From NCBI GenBank assembly GCA_017936265.1, contig JAGBFX010000028.1, positions 1 to 47,008 of the forward strand: DNA of 47,008 nucleotides. Direction: 5' to 3'. The notes under the pieces are model-generated. The model saw only the letters and a list, made by a program, of their open reading frames with translations, was not told the DNA's origin and made no database searches. The position numbers and the translations under genes are program-made. Positions within the stretch are counted from its first letter, which is position 1; each line of letters opens with the position of its first letter. This DNA comes from Bacteroidaceae bacterium. Its GTDB lineage: Bacteria; Bacteroidota; Bacteroidia; Bacteroidales; Bacteroidaceae. Shown here in pieces: positions 10,251 to 17,856 of this stretch.

Positions 10251-11249
10251 ATGGAACTATCGAACAAACAGGTTGCCATCATGGGTGGAGGCAGCTGGGC
10301 TACAGCCATTGCGAAGATAATCCTCAACAATGTAGAGACCATCAACTGGTATATCAGACGTGATGACCGCATTGAGGATTTCAAGCGCCTGGGACACAAC
10401 CCCGCATACCTCTCGGCAGTGAAGTTCGACACTGACAGAATCAATTTCTCGTCGGACATCAACAAGATTGTAAAGGAGAGCGACATCCTGGTATTCGTTA
10501 CCCCGTCGCCCTATCTCAAGAACCACCTCAAGAAGCTGAAAGCCGACCTTGAAGACAAGTTCATCGTAAACGCTATCAAAGGTATCGTTCCCGAGGAGAA
10601 CTTGATTATCTCGGAGTACTTCAACAAGGTATACAAGGTACCTTATGAGAACATTGCAGCCATCGCCGGTCCTTGTCATGCCGAGGAGGTTGCCCTTGAG
10701 CGTCTCTCTTACCTTACCGTAGGCTGTTCAAGCATTGACCACGCGAAGCAATTCGCCAAGAAGCTCGGCAGCAGCTACATAAAGACATCGGTAAGCGATG
10801 ACGTTGTAGGTATCGAATACGGTTCAGTACTCAAGAACATCTATGCAATCGCAGCTGGTATATGCAGCGGTCTGAAGTACGGCGACAATTTCCAGGCTGT
10901 GCTCATGTCGAACGCAGCCATCGAGATGAACCGTTTCCTCAACGTTGTACACCCCATCGAGCGCACCATCAACGACTCGGTATACATGGGCGATCTGCTT
11001 GTTACAGGCTACTCAAAGTTCAGCCGCAACCGTGTATTCGGAAGCATGATAGGCAAGGGCTACTCAGTAAAGAATGCCCAGATAGAAATGGAGATGATTG
11101 CTGAGGGCTACTATGCCGCTAAGTGTATCAAGGAAATCAATGAGCACTACCGCATAAACACACCAATCATCGATGCAGTATACAACATTCTTTATGAGGG
11201 TATTTCACCGGTAATAGAAATCAAGTTGCTGACCGACTCGTTCAAGTAA
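10251..11249 (+). CDS. gpsA: Glycerol-3-phosphate dehydrogenase [NAD(P)+]
   Basis: Makes sn-glycerol 3-phosphate from dihydroxyacetone phosphate for phospholipid synthesis, cytoplasmic. 332 aa. The N-terminal nucleotide-binding motif is IMGGGSWATAIAKI (residues 10-23). AIAGPCHAEEVA near 137 is the substrate-binding motif, with the catalytic lysine in GSVLKNIYAIAAGI near 192-205. The RNRVFG segment near 258 and the conserved C-terminal helical domain are present. It lies 90 nt after lysS behind a hairpin, and an intergenic region with repeats follows. Confidence 0.95.
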   Translation: MELSNKQVAIMGGGSWATAIAKIILNNVETINWYIRRDDRIEDFKRLGHNPAYLSAVKFDTDRINFSSDINKIVKESDILVFVTPSPYLKNHLKKLKADLEDKFIVNAIKGIVPEENLIISEYFNKVYKVPYENIAAIAGPCHAEEVALERLSYLTVGCSSIDHAKQFAKKLGSSYIKTSVSDDVVGIEYGSVLKNIYAIAAGICSGLKYGDNFQAVLMSNAAIEMNRFLNVVHPIERTINDSVYMGDLLVTGYSKFSRNRVFGSMIGKGYSVKNAQIEMEMIAEGYYAAKCIKEINEHYRINTPIIDAVYNILYEGISPVIEIKLLTDSFK

Positions 11250-11506
11250 GCTGTTGATTGCTATTGCGAGAATGTCATTGACTCGTTTTGCAAAACAAAG
11301 TTTTGTCATTCTATATTTGCAAGGTCATTGGCTCGTTCATCCTTTAGCGGCCCGCACGGCATGAGTTTAACCCATGCTGCGTGCGACCAACCGCTAATGA
11401 ACTCGCCGATAACAAAACTAAAGTTTTGCCATTCCGAGTGAGCGCAGCGACGAGGAATCTCAAACTAAAAATAAAGAAGAAGAATTTATCAAAAATATAA
11501 CAGACA
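11250..11506. repeat. Intergenic repeat region with cruciform
   Basis: No gene seen. A long imperfect hairpin spans 11335-11402 (outer arms gttcat...ttagcgg / ccgctaa...tgaac, inner gcacggcatg / catgctgcgtgc). Short palindromes of the type gttttgcaaaac flank it. At 11429-11464 there is a copy of the attccgagtgagcgcagcga...ggaatctca element related to the repeats after pgi. A promoter for pgi must lie here, but no clean consensus was found. Confidence 0.6.
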
Positions 11507-12850
11507 ATGAAGAACATCTCATTAAACATCGACAAGGTAACAGGTTTTGTTACCCGCGAGCAGATTATGGCACTTGAGCCACAGGTTAAGAGAGCACAGC
11601 AGGCTCTTGAGGAAGGTACACTTCCAGGCAATGACTTTCTCGGATGGTTGCACTTGCCATCTTCTATAACACAGGAGCACCTTGATGACCTCAAGGCTAC
11701 GGCAAAGACTCTCCGTGAGAACTGCGAGGTAGTTGTTGTTGCAGGTATCGGCGGCAGCTACCTTGGCGCACGCGCGGTCATCGAGGCTCTCAGCAACAAC
11801 TTCGCTGCACTCCTCGGCGACAACACCAACCCACGTGTCATCTTCGCAGGACACAATATCAGCGAGGACTACCTCTATGAGCTCACCGAGTACCTCAAGG
11901 ACAAGAAGTTCGGTGTCATCAACATCTCCAAGTCAGGTACAACAACAGAGACAGCCCTTGCATTCCGTCTCTTGAAGAAGCAGTGCGAGGAGCAGCGCGG
12001 CAAGGAGACTGCAAGCAAGGTAATAGTTGCCATCACTGACGCTGTTAAGGGCGCTGCACGCATCACAGCTGACAAGGAGGGTTACAAGAGCTTCATCATC
12101 CCCGACAACGTAGGCGGACGTTTCTCTGTACTCACTCCTGTAGGCTTGCTGCCTATCGCAGTTGCAGGCTTCGATATCGAAGCACTTGTAAACGGTGCAC
12201 GTGACATGGAGAAGGGATGCGCTCCCGAAGTACCGTTCGAGGAGAACATTGCCGCAATGTACGCTGCTACACGTAACGCACTTTATGCCGACGGCAAGAA
12301 GATTGAGATTCTCGTGAACTATCAGCCAAAGCTCCACTTCACATCCGAGTGGTGGAAGCAGCTCTACGGCGAGAGCGAGGGTAAGGAGAACAAAGGAATC
12401 TTCCCTGCATCGGTAGACTTCACAACAGACCTCCACTCTATGGGCCAGTGGATTCAGGAGGGCGAGCGCACTATCTTCGAGACAGTACTCTCTATCGAGA
12501 AGCCAAACAGCTCACTCACCGTTCCAAGCGATGAGGAGAACCTTGACGGCCTCAACTTCCTCGCAGGCAAGCACGTTGACGAGGTGAACAAGATGGCAGA
12601 GCTCGGCACACAGCTCGCACACGTTGACGGCGGTGTTCCCAACATGCGTATCTCAATCCCTGAGCTCAACGCATACTATGTAGGCCAGTTGCTCTACTTC
12701 TTCGAGATAGCATGCGGTATCAGCGGCTACATCCTCGGCGTGAACCCGTTCAACCAGCCAGGTGTAGAGGCATACAAGAAGAACATGTTCGCACTCCTTG
12801 ACAAGCCGGGCTACGAGGAAGAGAGCAAGGCAATCCGCGCAAGACTCTGA
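11507..12850 (+). CDS. pgi: Glucose-6-phosphate isomerase
   Basis: Interconverts glucose 6-phosphate and fructose 6-phosphate in glycolysis and gluconeogenesis. 447 aa, the short bacterial form seen in Firmicutes and Bacteroidetes rather than the ~550-aa E. coli form. Motifs seen: [16 protein letters not shown] near residue 81, the sugar-phosphate loop [15 protein letters not shown] near 142, [14 protein letters not shown] near 203 and the C-terminal [14 protein letters not shown] near 420 that carries a catalytic lysine. Intergenic repeat regions lie on both sides, so it is probably a single-gene transcript. Confidence 0.97.
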   Translation: MKNISLNIDKVTGFVTREQIMALEPQVKRAQQALEEGTLPGNDFLGWLHLPSSITQEHLDDLKATAKTLRENCEVVVVAGIGGSYLGARAVIEALSNNFAALLGDNTNPRVIFAGHNISEDYLYELTEYLKDKKFGVINISKSGTTTETALAFRLLKKQCEEQRGKETASKVIVAITDAVKGAARITADKEGYKSFIIPDNVGGRFSVLTPVGLLPIAVAGFDIEALVNGARDMEKGCAPEVPFEENIAAMYAATRNALYADGKKIEILVNYQPKLHFTSEWWKQLYGESEGKENKGIFPASVDFTTDLHSMGQWIQEGERTIFETVLSIEKPNSSLTVPSDEENLDGLNFLAGKHVDEVNKMAELGTQLAHVDGGVPNMRISIPELNAYYVGQLLYFFEIACGISGYILGVNPFNQPGVEAYKKNMFALLDKPGYEEESKAIRARL

Positions 12851-13500
12851 AAAGTTGTCATTCAGAGCATAGCGAAGAGATTTCAAAACAAGCACGCAAA
12901 ACTCTCCCTCTGTTTATAGAGGGAGTACCCGAAGGGGGAGGGAGTTTTGTCTGCGGAAAACCTGTCATCCTGAGCGAAGCGAAGGATCTCAAAGCAAGCG
13001 CGCAAGACTCTCCCTCTGTTTATAGAGGGAGTACCCGCAGGGGGAGGGAGTTTAGTCTGCGAAGAGTCTCAAAAAGCGGAAGAAGAAATATCTCACGTTC
13101 GTTCGATATGACACAGTCCGCGAACCTGTCATCCTGAGCACAGCGAAGGATCTCAAAAAAAACACTATTGGAAAGAGATGTTTCGCTACGCTTAACATGA
13201 CAACACAGTCCGCGAACCTGTCATTCTGAGCGAAGCGAAGAATCTCAATGCAAACTATTGGAAAGAGATGTTTCGCTACGCTCAACATGACAACACAGTC
13301 CGCGAACCTGTCATTCTGAGCGAAGCGAAGAATCTCAATGCAAACCATTGGAAAGAGATGTTTCGCTACGCTCAACATGACAGCAATGTCATCCCGAACG
13401 CAAAGCTGAGGGAACTCAAAAAACGACATTGAGATATCTCACGTTCGTTCGATATGACATAAATGCTAAGATTTAGAAATTTTGGTTCAATATCATTATT
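12851..13500. repeat. Cluster of dispersed palindromic repeats
   Basis: No gene is supported here, although the reverse strand is open because the repeats share a period divisible by three. Two copies of a ~50-nt unit (ctccctctgtttatagaggg with a gggggagggag tail) start near 12901 and 13007. Three tandem copies of a ~90-nt unit start at about 13114, 13206 and 13296. Each contains tgtcattctgagcgaagcg and the near-inverse cgctacgctcaacatgaca, so each can fold on itself. Further degenerate pieces lie at 12855-12895, 12961-12995 and 13382-13460. They look like non-autonomous palindromic elements. Confidence 0.85.
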
Positions 13501-13538
13501 ACCTAAATAATTAACTGAAGAAATTCAGACATTCTTTG

Positions 13539-14270
13539 ATGGATTATACAAAAGCAATAAATGACTATAAGCAACTGCAGGGCCACAGCGCCTTGCAGTT
13601 GCGTGCTGTATTGTTCGATATGGACGGCGTGCTGTTCGACTCAATGCCCTACCATGCCGACGCATGGTCAAAGGTAATGACAGATGCCGGGTTCAACTTC
13701 ACACGCGAGGATGTCTACATGAACGAGGGTCGCACCGGTGCCGACACTATCAACACCGCAAGCATGGCACAATTCGGCAAGCCCGCAACACAGGAGCTCA
13801 TTGACTACCTGTGCAAGGAGAAGTGTAAAATTTTTGACACCAACCCTCCTACCCCACGCATGCAGGGAGCGATAGAACTGGTGCAGAAGGTAAAGGCATG
13901 CGGACTCACTCCCATGATTGTCACCGGCAGCGGCACTCCCGCACTGCTCGACCGTATACAGAGCAACTTCCCTGGCCTCTTCAACGAGAACCACATTGTA
14001 AGCAGTTTCAACGTGAAACGTGGCAAGCCCTACCCCGACCCATATCTGTTGGCTCTGGAAAAGGGCGGCTTCAGGCAGAATGAGGCTATCGTGGTAGAGA
14101 ACGCACCGCTGGGCGTTACGGCAGGCGTTGCAGCCGGACTCTTCACCATAGCAGCCAACACAGGCCCACTGAAGGAAGAGGTGCTCACAAAAGCCGGAGC
14201 AAACCTCGTATTCCCATCGATGCAGGCATTGTGCGACGAATGGGAGAAACTGCTTGAAGCATTGAAGTAA
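13539..14270 (+). CDS. HAD-superfamily hydrolase, beta-phosphoglucomutase-like
   Basis: Haloacid dehalogenase-fold phosphatase or phosphomutase, 243 aa. Motif I is LFDMDGVLFDS (near residues 27-37) with both Asp residues. The cap domain follows (EDVYMNEGRTGADT). Motif II is the VTGSGT loop near 128-133, motif III the lysine of KRGKPYPDPYL near 162-172, and motif IV VVENAPLGV near 185. This layout fits the subgroup of beta-phosphoglucomutase and small sugar-phosphate phosphatases; the substrate cannot be told. The ATG at 13539 is preferred over an in-frame TTG one codon earlier. A strong terminator follows. Confidence 0.88.
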   Translation: MDYTKAINDYKQLQGHSALQLRAVLFDMDGVLFDSMPYHADAWSKVMTDAGFNFTREDVYMNEGRTGADTINTASMAQFGKPATQELIDYLCKEKCKIFDTNPPTPRMQGAIELVQKVKACGLTPMIVTGSGTPALLDRIQSNFPGLFNENHIVSSFNVKRGKPYPDPYLLALEKGGFRQNEAIVVENAPLGVTAGVAAGLFTIAANTGPLKEEVLTKAGANLVFPSMQALCDEWEKLLEALK

Positions 14271-14289
14271 TTCTTTAGAAGCGACTATA

Positions 14290-14335
14290 GACAAATCCCC
14301 CGAAAGTTTCAGCTGAAACTTTCGGGGGATTTGTC
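14290..14335. terminator. Perfect 46-bp palindromic terminator
   Basis: A perfect 23-bp palindrome (arm gacaaatcccccgaaagttt + cag) with no unpaired loop, 20 nt after the HAD stop. The GC-rich core and T-rich ends fit a strong terminator. Confidence 0.8.
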
Positions 14336-14458
14336 TTACATTCACATACTACCCGACATTCATATAAAACATAAAAACACCCGAACAAGACTCTGAAACA
14401 AACATCCATTTGACAAATATCAAATAATTCAGCTAAAATCTGTTTTTTAGCACAAATG

Positions 14459-14492
14459 TTGCTGTGAACAAGAAAGAACCGATATACATTTG
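14459..14492 (+). promoter_or_regulatory. Possible promoter ahead of the small peptides
   Basis: TTG at 14459-14461, a 23-nt gap and TACATTTG at 14485-14492. The -7 box is exact but the spacer is slightly long. It would give a leader of about 165 nt before the first peptide. Confidence 0.4.
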
Positions 14493-14577
14493 CACCAGAA
14501 AAAACAAAACAGGATAACATAAAACAAAGGAAAAGCCATGACAAATGACTACAAAACGACGATTTGAATAAATAAAT

Positions 14578-14838
14578 ATTGGTGATTGCTGTGATAATAA
14601 TATCAAATTGTCAAATAAGGAAAATGAGTATAAACCCCTCTTCGGAGGAACTAAATTTGGAAAGGTATGAAAAAGATTGAAATGTTTTTAAGTACTGTAT
14701 TTGCTAATAATAGTGCAAATTCCAATAAGTGTAACAATATCAACTTTTGGTGTCCAACCGGGATGAATCCGATATTCCACAATCGGATCAAGAATTAACC
14801 AGACTAATGGAACAATAAAACTTAAAGCAATCACCAAT
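14578..14838. repeat. 13-nt inverted repeat flanking first peptide
   Basis: attggtgattgct at 14578-14590 and its exact reverse complement agcaatcaccaat at 14826-14838, 235 nt apart, bracket the first small peptide gene and its leader. Such spacing can mark an invertible segment or a long RNA stem. No recombinase gene is in the window. Confidence 0.5.
14667..14798 (+). CDS. Small peptide with CPTGMxPxFxN motif (copy 1)
   Basis: 43-codon open frame starting MKKIEMFLSTVF and ending FWCPTGMNPIFHNRIKN. I do not recognise the family. It is supported as a gene by the second copy 92 nt downstream: both share an 18-nt start region (aaggtatgaaaaagattg), the MKKI N-terminus, an Asn-rich middle and the motif N(F/Y)xCPTGMxPxFxN near the C-terminus. 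The middle is polar and there is no signal peptide or membrane helix. A conserved Cys-Pro-Thr-Gly-Met core in a ~40-residue peptide could be a modified or secreted peptide precursor, but no maturation enzyme or exporter is adjacent. Confidence 0.55.
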   Translation: MKKIEMFLSTVFANNSANSNKCNNINFWCPTGMNPIFHNRIKN

Positions 14839-14890
14839 TACAATTAGTATTAACCAACTCTTTACATTAAAGAGCTAAACAACTTAAGGT

Positions 14891-15013
14891 ATGAAAAAGA
14901 TTGCAAAAAAGACCAATATGGTTAACAACAACAGTTTGAGAATAAATTACTTGTGCCCCACCGGTATGATCCCCGTATTTTATAATTTTAAGTCAAGCAA
15001 GAAAAGAAAGTAA
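14891..15013 (+). CDS. Small peptide with CPTGMxPxFxN motif (copy 2)
   Basis: 40-codon open frame starting MKKIAKKTNMVNNN, with the core YLCPTGMIPVFYNF and the basic tail KSSKKRK. It is homologous to the peptide at 14667 in its start region and C-terminal motif, while the middle has diverged and is three residues shorter. Differences in the core are conservative (N/I after Met, I/V, H/Y), which suggests selection on the protein. The ending is more basic than copy 1. Function unknown; no family recognised. Confidence 0.55.
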   Translation: MKKIAKKTNMVNNNSLRINYLCPTGMIPVFYNFKSSKKRK

Positions 15014-15097
15014 ATAGGTTTTGGTTTATGTATAGTAAATGTAAGATTTACTTGCAATAGGTAAAAGATTTTAAGGTTAATTATTGTTTGTGGCTTA

Positions 15098-15192
15098 CTA
15101 AAAAGTGATTATTATATGGGATTTGAATATACATGGTTGCTTTAAGTTACACCAAATATCCAAAATCCATATGGTATATACTCACTTTTTAG
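15098..15192. repeat. Long imperfect inverted repeat
   Basis: The ends ctaaaaagtga (15098-15108) and tcactttttag (15182-15192) are exact inverse copies. Pairing continues imperfectly inward (ttattatatgggattt against aaatccatatggtatatac), leaving a loop near 15135-15160. It could be a small palindromic element, a structured leader for the next peptide or a protein-binding site. It lacks the GC core of a terminator. Confidence 0.6.
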
Positions 15193-15257
15193 TTTGCCTT
15201 GATTATCGAGATTAAACAAGTCACCTACATTGTAAAATTGCAAGAACAAATAAAATT

Positions 15258-15413
15258 ATGAAAAAAATCATCTCCTGTAGACCCTACATTTATGGCTTTA
15301 GGAACAATCGCTCAAATGCGGTATATATTTCTGATAACTGCTTTGATGAAAGAGATGCAGTTGATTATGACGATAATGATGACTTTGATGAAGACGATTA
15401 TGATGAAGACTAA
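15258..15413 (+). CDS. Small peptide with acidic tail
   Basis: 51-codon open frame. The first half is MKKIISCRPYIYGFRNNRS, with an early Cys-x-Pro and a FRNN that loosely recalls the CPTGM peptides. The second half is almost wholly Asp/Glu/Tyr (from about residue 33, DAVDYDDNDDFDEDDYDED). It has no signal peptide. It lies on the same strand as the two CPTGM peptides and shares their MKKI start, so it may belong to the same unit. The acidic tail could bind metal ions or mimic nucleic acid; both are speculation. Confidence 0.4.
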   Translation: MKKIISCRPYIYGFRNNRSNAVYISDNCFDERDAVDYDDNDDFDEDDYDED

Positions 15414-15450
15414 AAAATTATATATCCATAGCTTTTAGAATTAGTAGACG

Positions 15451-15483
15451 AAACAGGTCAGGACTCCATATCCTGACCTGTTT
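15451..15483. terminator. Convergent terminator
   Basis: Perfect 13-bp stem aaacaggtcagga / tcctgacctgttt with a 7-nt loop, between the peptide genes and the reverse-strand regulator, whose stop codon it overlaps. A and T runs on the two sides fit use in both directions. Confidence 0.75.
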
Positions 15484-16105
15484 TGATGTTAGTCCTAATA
15501 GTCAATTTGCTCTCTGCATTAGCTATTGACGCACGCACTCTGCTTAACGTTTCCAATGTCATCTGAAGATACGAAGCAATCAATGTCAAAGGTGCTCTTT
15601 TAGTAATTTCAGGAAAATGTTGCTGCAATCTGGCATATCTGTCATTTGCCGACTCGAAACGTAAAATATCAGCCTTTAATTGTGATAACATTAAGGAATT
15701 TTCAAAAAATCTGCGATAAAGATAAGCGATATCACCATTAGTATCAGAAAGTTCCTCCATTATATCACGAGGGATTTCCCATAGAACACTTTTCTCCACA
15801 GCATCCATCATAAGATGTGTCGGCTCACGGTTAAAATAGCTGTCGATACACCAAACAACATCTCTCTCACATGCTAAATGTTCAATCACATCCTTATCGT
15901 GCTTCAGATAATGTTGTCTAACAAGTCCCTTCTCGATATAATACAGGCAATTACAAATATCACCGTCATTTAGGATAACATCACCTTTCTGATATTTTCT
16001 AGGTTGAATAATCTCTGCAAAGAGGCGAATATTCTCCAGCTTTAGTTTGCGATTGGGACAGACTTCCTCTATTATCTGTTTTGCAACATCAAATTGAATA
16101 CTCAT
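15458..16105 (-). CDS. Crp/Fnr-family transcriptional regulator
   Basis: 215-aa regulator. The N-terminal cyclic-nucleotide-binding-type beta roll covers about residues 25-115 (KYQKGDVILNDGDICNCLYYIEKGLVR). A long dimer helix follows, then a winged helix-turn-helix near 165-195 (APLTLIASYLQMTLETLSRV), which matches the Bacteroidetes Crp form LASYLGMTPETLSR. The Fnr iron-sulphur cysteine pattern is not evident, and the ligand is unknown. It is convergent with the small peptides and lies directly after the SusD remnant. Confidence 0.9.
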   Translation of the reverse strand: MSIQFDVAKQIIEEVCPNRKLKLENIRLFAEIIQPRKYQKGDVILNDGDICNCLYYIEKGLVRQHYLKHDKDVIEHLACERDVVWCIDSYFNREPTHLMMDAVEKSVLWEIPRDIMEELSDTNGDIAYLYRRFFENSLMLSQLKADILRFESANDRYARLQQHFPEITKRAPLTLIASYLQMTLETLSRVRASIANAESKLTIRTNIKTGQDMES

Positions 16106-16114
16106 AGGCTCAAT

Positions 16115-16306
16115 TTATTTATATCCAATGTTTTGTTTCAATTTCGGATTCAAATCTATGCTTTTTTGCGGAATAGGAAAATGTAGTATGACCTCTCTTT
16201 TCATCTGACAGTTGAGCTCGCCGGTCGAACGATTTGTGATAAAGTCCAAAATAGAGAAATTACGACCAAATCCATCTTTTAGTATATTCACATAGTAACA
16301 GTGCAA
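16115..16306 (-). pseudogene. Remnant of a SusD/RagB-family gene (C-terminus)
   Basis: The last ~29 codons of this 63-codon frame read KREVILHFPIPQKSIDLN then PKLKQNIGYK and stop. That is the characteristic end of SusD/RagB outer-membrane glycan-binding lipoproteins (PIPxxEIDLNPNLKQNPGY). The preceding ~34 codons do not resemble SusD, and prmC lies immediately upstream, so the rest of the gene (normally 500-600 aa) and its susC partner are gone. It is a deletion scar of a polysaccharide-utilisation locus. The match is from recognition of the conserved tail, not a search. Confidence 0.75.
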
Positions 16307-16453
16307 ATGTAGTCATTTAATCACATAAACAAAAATTATATAAACAGATTCGCGTTGGAAGTCGTAAGATTCAGCACACGACTAATGCCACGTGGTATAT
16401 CGTTTCTCACATATAACCGATGGAACCTGAATATATTTAAAAAGGAGTTTTCA

Positions 16454-16482
16454 TTGTTTTACAATTTAAAGCCCTATCTTTG
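16454..16482 (+). promoter_or_regulatory. Promoter for prmC operon
   Basis: TTG at 16454-16456, an 18-nt spacer and TATCTTTG at 16475-16482 match the Bacteroidetes promoter. The site lies 65 nt before the prmC start chosen at 16547 and inside the longer open frame, which argues against the more upstream starts. Confidence 0.6.
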
Positions 16483-16546
16483 TGGAGATAAATTGTGTAA
16501 TACACAAAAATTGTATCCTAATGGTTTTACAAAACAAATTCACCCG

Positions 16547-17383
16547 ATGATAACCATTGCAAACAGGATAAAAGAAGGACTCACCGACAGTTATCCTGTC
16601 GGGGAAATCACTGCGCTCACACGCATCATTGCAACCGAGATACTCGGCATTCCGCAGATGACATTCTTTCTAAAAGATAATGTAGAACTCACCCATGAGC
16701 AGGAAGCCACTCTTGAAGACGCCATCAAGCGTCTGCAGAAATATGAGCCCATCCAATACATACAGGGCTACAGTGACTTTTGCGGGCTTAGGTTCAAGGT
16801 AACCCCTGCAACCCTTATCCCGCGCCCCGAGACAAGCGAGCTTGTTGAGTGGGTAGCAAGTGAAGCCACCGGCAATGAGAGAATCCTGGACATCGGTACC
16901 GGCAGCGGATGCATAGCTGTGAGCCTTGCAAACAAGTTGCCAGACAGCAAAGTGACAGCGTGGGACATATCAAACGAAGCCCTCGCCGTTGCCACAGAGA
17001 ACAGCCGTAGCAATGGTACAGAAGTTCTCTTTGAGCAGGTAGACATCCTCTCATACCGGCCGGAAGAGAACCTGTTCGACATTATCGTGAGCAACCCGCC
17101 CTACATAAAAGAGAACGAGAAGAGCGCAATGCACAACAACGTGCTCGATTGGGAACCACACACAGCACTGTTCGTTCCCGACAGCGACCCGTTGCTGTTC
17201 TACCGTACGATAGCCAAGAAAGGCTTAACGCTGCTGAAACCAGGAGGCACGCTCTATTTTGAAATCAACCGCGCCCATGGCGGCGAGACAATGGAGATGC
17301 TTGCCAATTTTGGCTACACAGATATTGAGCTTCGTAAGGATTTCGCCGACAACGACAGAATGATTAAAGCCACAAGAGCATGA
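16547..17383 (+). CDS. prmC: Peptide chain release factor N5-glutamine methyltransferase
   Basis: Methylates the GGQ glutamine of release factors RF1/RF2 using S-adenosylmethionine. 278 aa from the ATG at 16547, matching the usual ~280. The N-terminal helical domain includes ALTRIIATEILGI. The link YIQGYSDFCGLRFKV precedes the SAM-binding motif ILDIGTGSGCIAVSLA near 121. The catalytic NPPY motif (IIVSNPPYIKENE) is near 182. An upstream in-frame ATG at 16355 would add 64 residues of unlike composition spanning the promoter, so it was rejected. The stop overlaps the recX start by 4 nt (ATGA). Confidence 0.95.
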   Translation: MITIANRIKEGLTDSYPVGEITALTRIIATEILGIPQMTFFLKDNVELTHEQEATLEDAIKRLQKYEPIQYIQGYSDFCGLRFKVTPATLIPRPETSELVEWVASEATGNERILDIGTGSGCIAVSLANKLPDSKVTAWDISNEALAVATENSRSNGTEVLFEQVDILSYRPEENLFDIIVSNPPYIKENEKSAMHNNVLDWEPHTALFVPDSDPLLFYRTIAKKGLTLLKPGGTLYFEINRAHGGETMEMLANFGYTDIELRKDFADNDRMIKATRA

Positions 17384-17856
17384 AACAACTAACCCCGGGA
17401 GAAGCACTGAACAAGGCCGCAGCATACTGCACGTTGTGCGAAAGATGCATCAGCGAAGTGAGCACAAAGCTTGCTGCATGGGGTGTGCCAGCAGATGAGC
17501 AGCAGAAGATTATTGAGCGCCTTCAACAGGAGGGATTCATTGATGAGGCACGCTACTGCCGCGCTTTTGTCAATGACAAGGTGCGTTTCAACCGTTGGGG
17601 ACGCATAAAGATACGTGCGGCATTGAGCGAAAAGCGTTTGCCGCGCGAACTGGTCAACGAGGCCATTGACAACATCAATGAGGAGGAGTACATGAGTGCT
17701 CTTGCCGAGGTCATTGCAGCCAAACGCAGGGAACTGAAAGGAAAAGATGACTATGCGGCGCAGCAGAAAATAATGCGCTATGCGGCCGGTCGCGGTTATG
17801 AGCCGTCATTGATTATGAAAGCAATAAACTACTGTGGTGATGAAATGGATTTCTGA
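17380..17856 (+). CDS. recX: Regulatory protein RecX
   Basis: Modulator that binds RecA filaments and limits recombinase and coprotease activity. 158 aa, all-helical, with three-helix repeats. The conserved segments IIERLQQEGFIDEARYCRAF and GRIKIRAALSEKRLPRELV are present. It starts within the prmC stop (ATGA overlap) and its end overlaps comF by 17 nt, so the three genes are translationally coupled. Confidence 0.9.
   Translation: MKQLTPGEALNKAAAYCTLCERCISEVSTKLAAWGVPADEQQKIIERLQQEGFIDEARYCRAFVNDKVRFNRWGRIKIRAALSEKRLPRELVNEAIDNINEEEYMSALAEVIAAKRRELKGKDDYAAQQKIMRYAAGRGYEPSLIMKAINYCGDEMDF

Noticed and set aside
11335-11402. Possible tRNA or structured RNA before pgi
   Set aside because: The fold is one long hairpin without a cloverleaf, TPsiC sequence or CCA end; treated as a repeat/cruciform.
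13052-13429. Reverse-strand 125-codon frame with repeats of the type MLSVAKHLFPIV
   Set aside because: It is a translation of the tandem intergenic repeats; such peptides commonly arise from these elements and are not genes.
14538-14567. Nine-codon frame after aaaggaaaagcc ahead of the CPTGM peptides
   Set aside because: Too short to support; could be a leader peptide but nothing in the sequence shows it.
16355-16546. N-terminal extension of prmC
   Set aside because: It contains the likely promoter at 16454-16482 and residues unlike the PrmC family; the start at 16547 gives the normal length.
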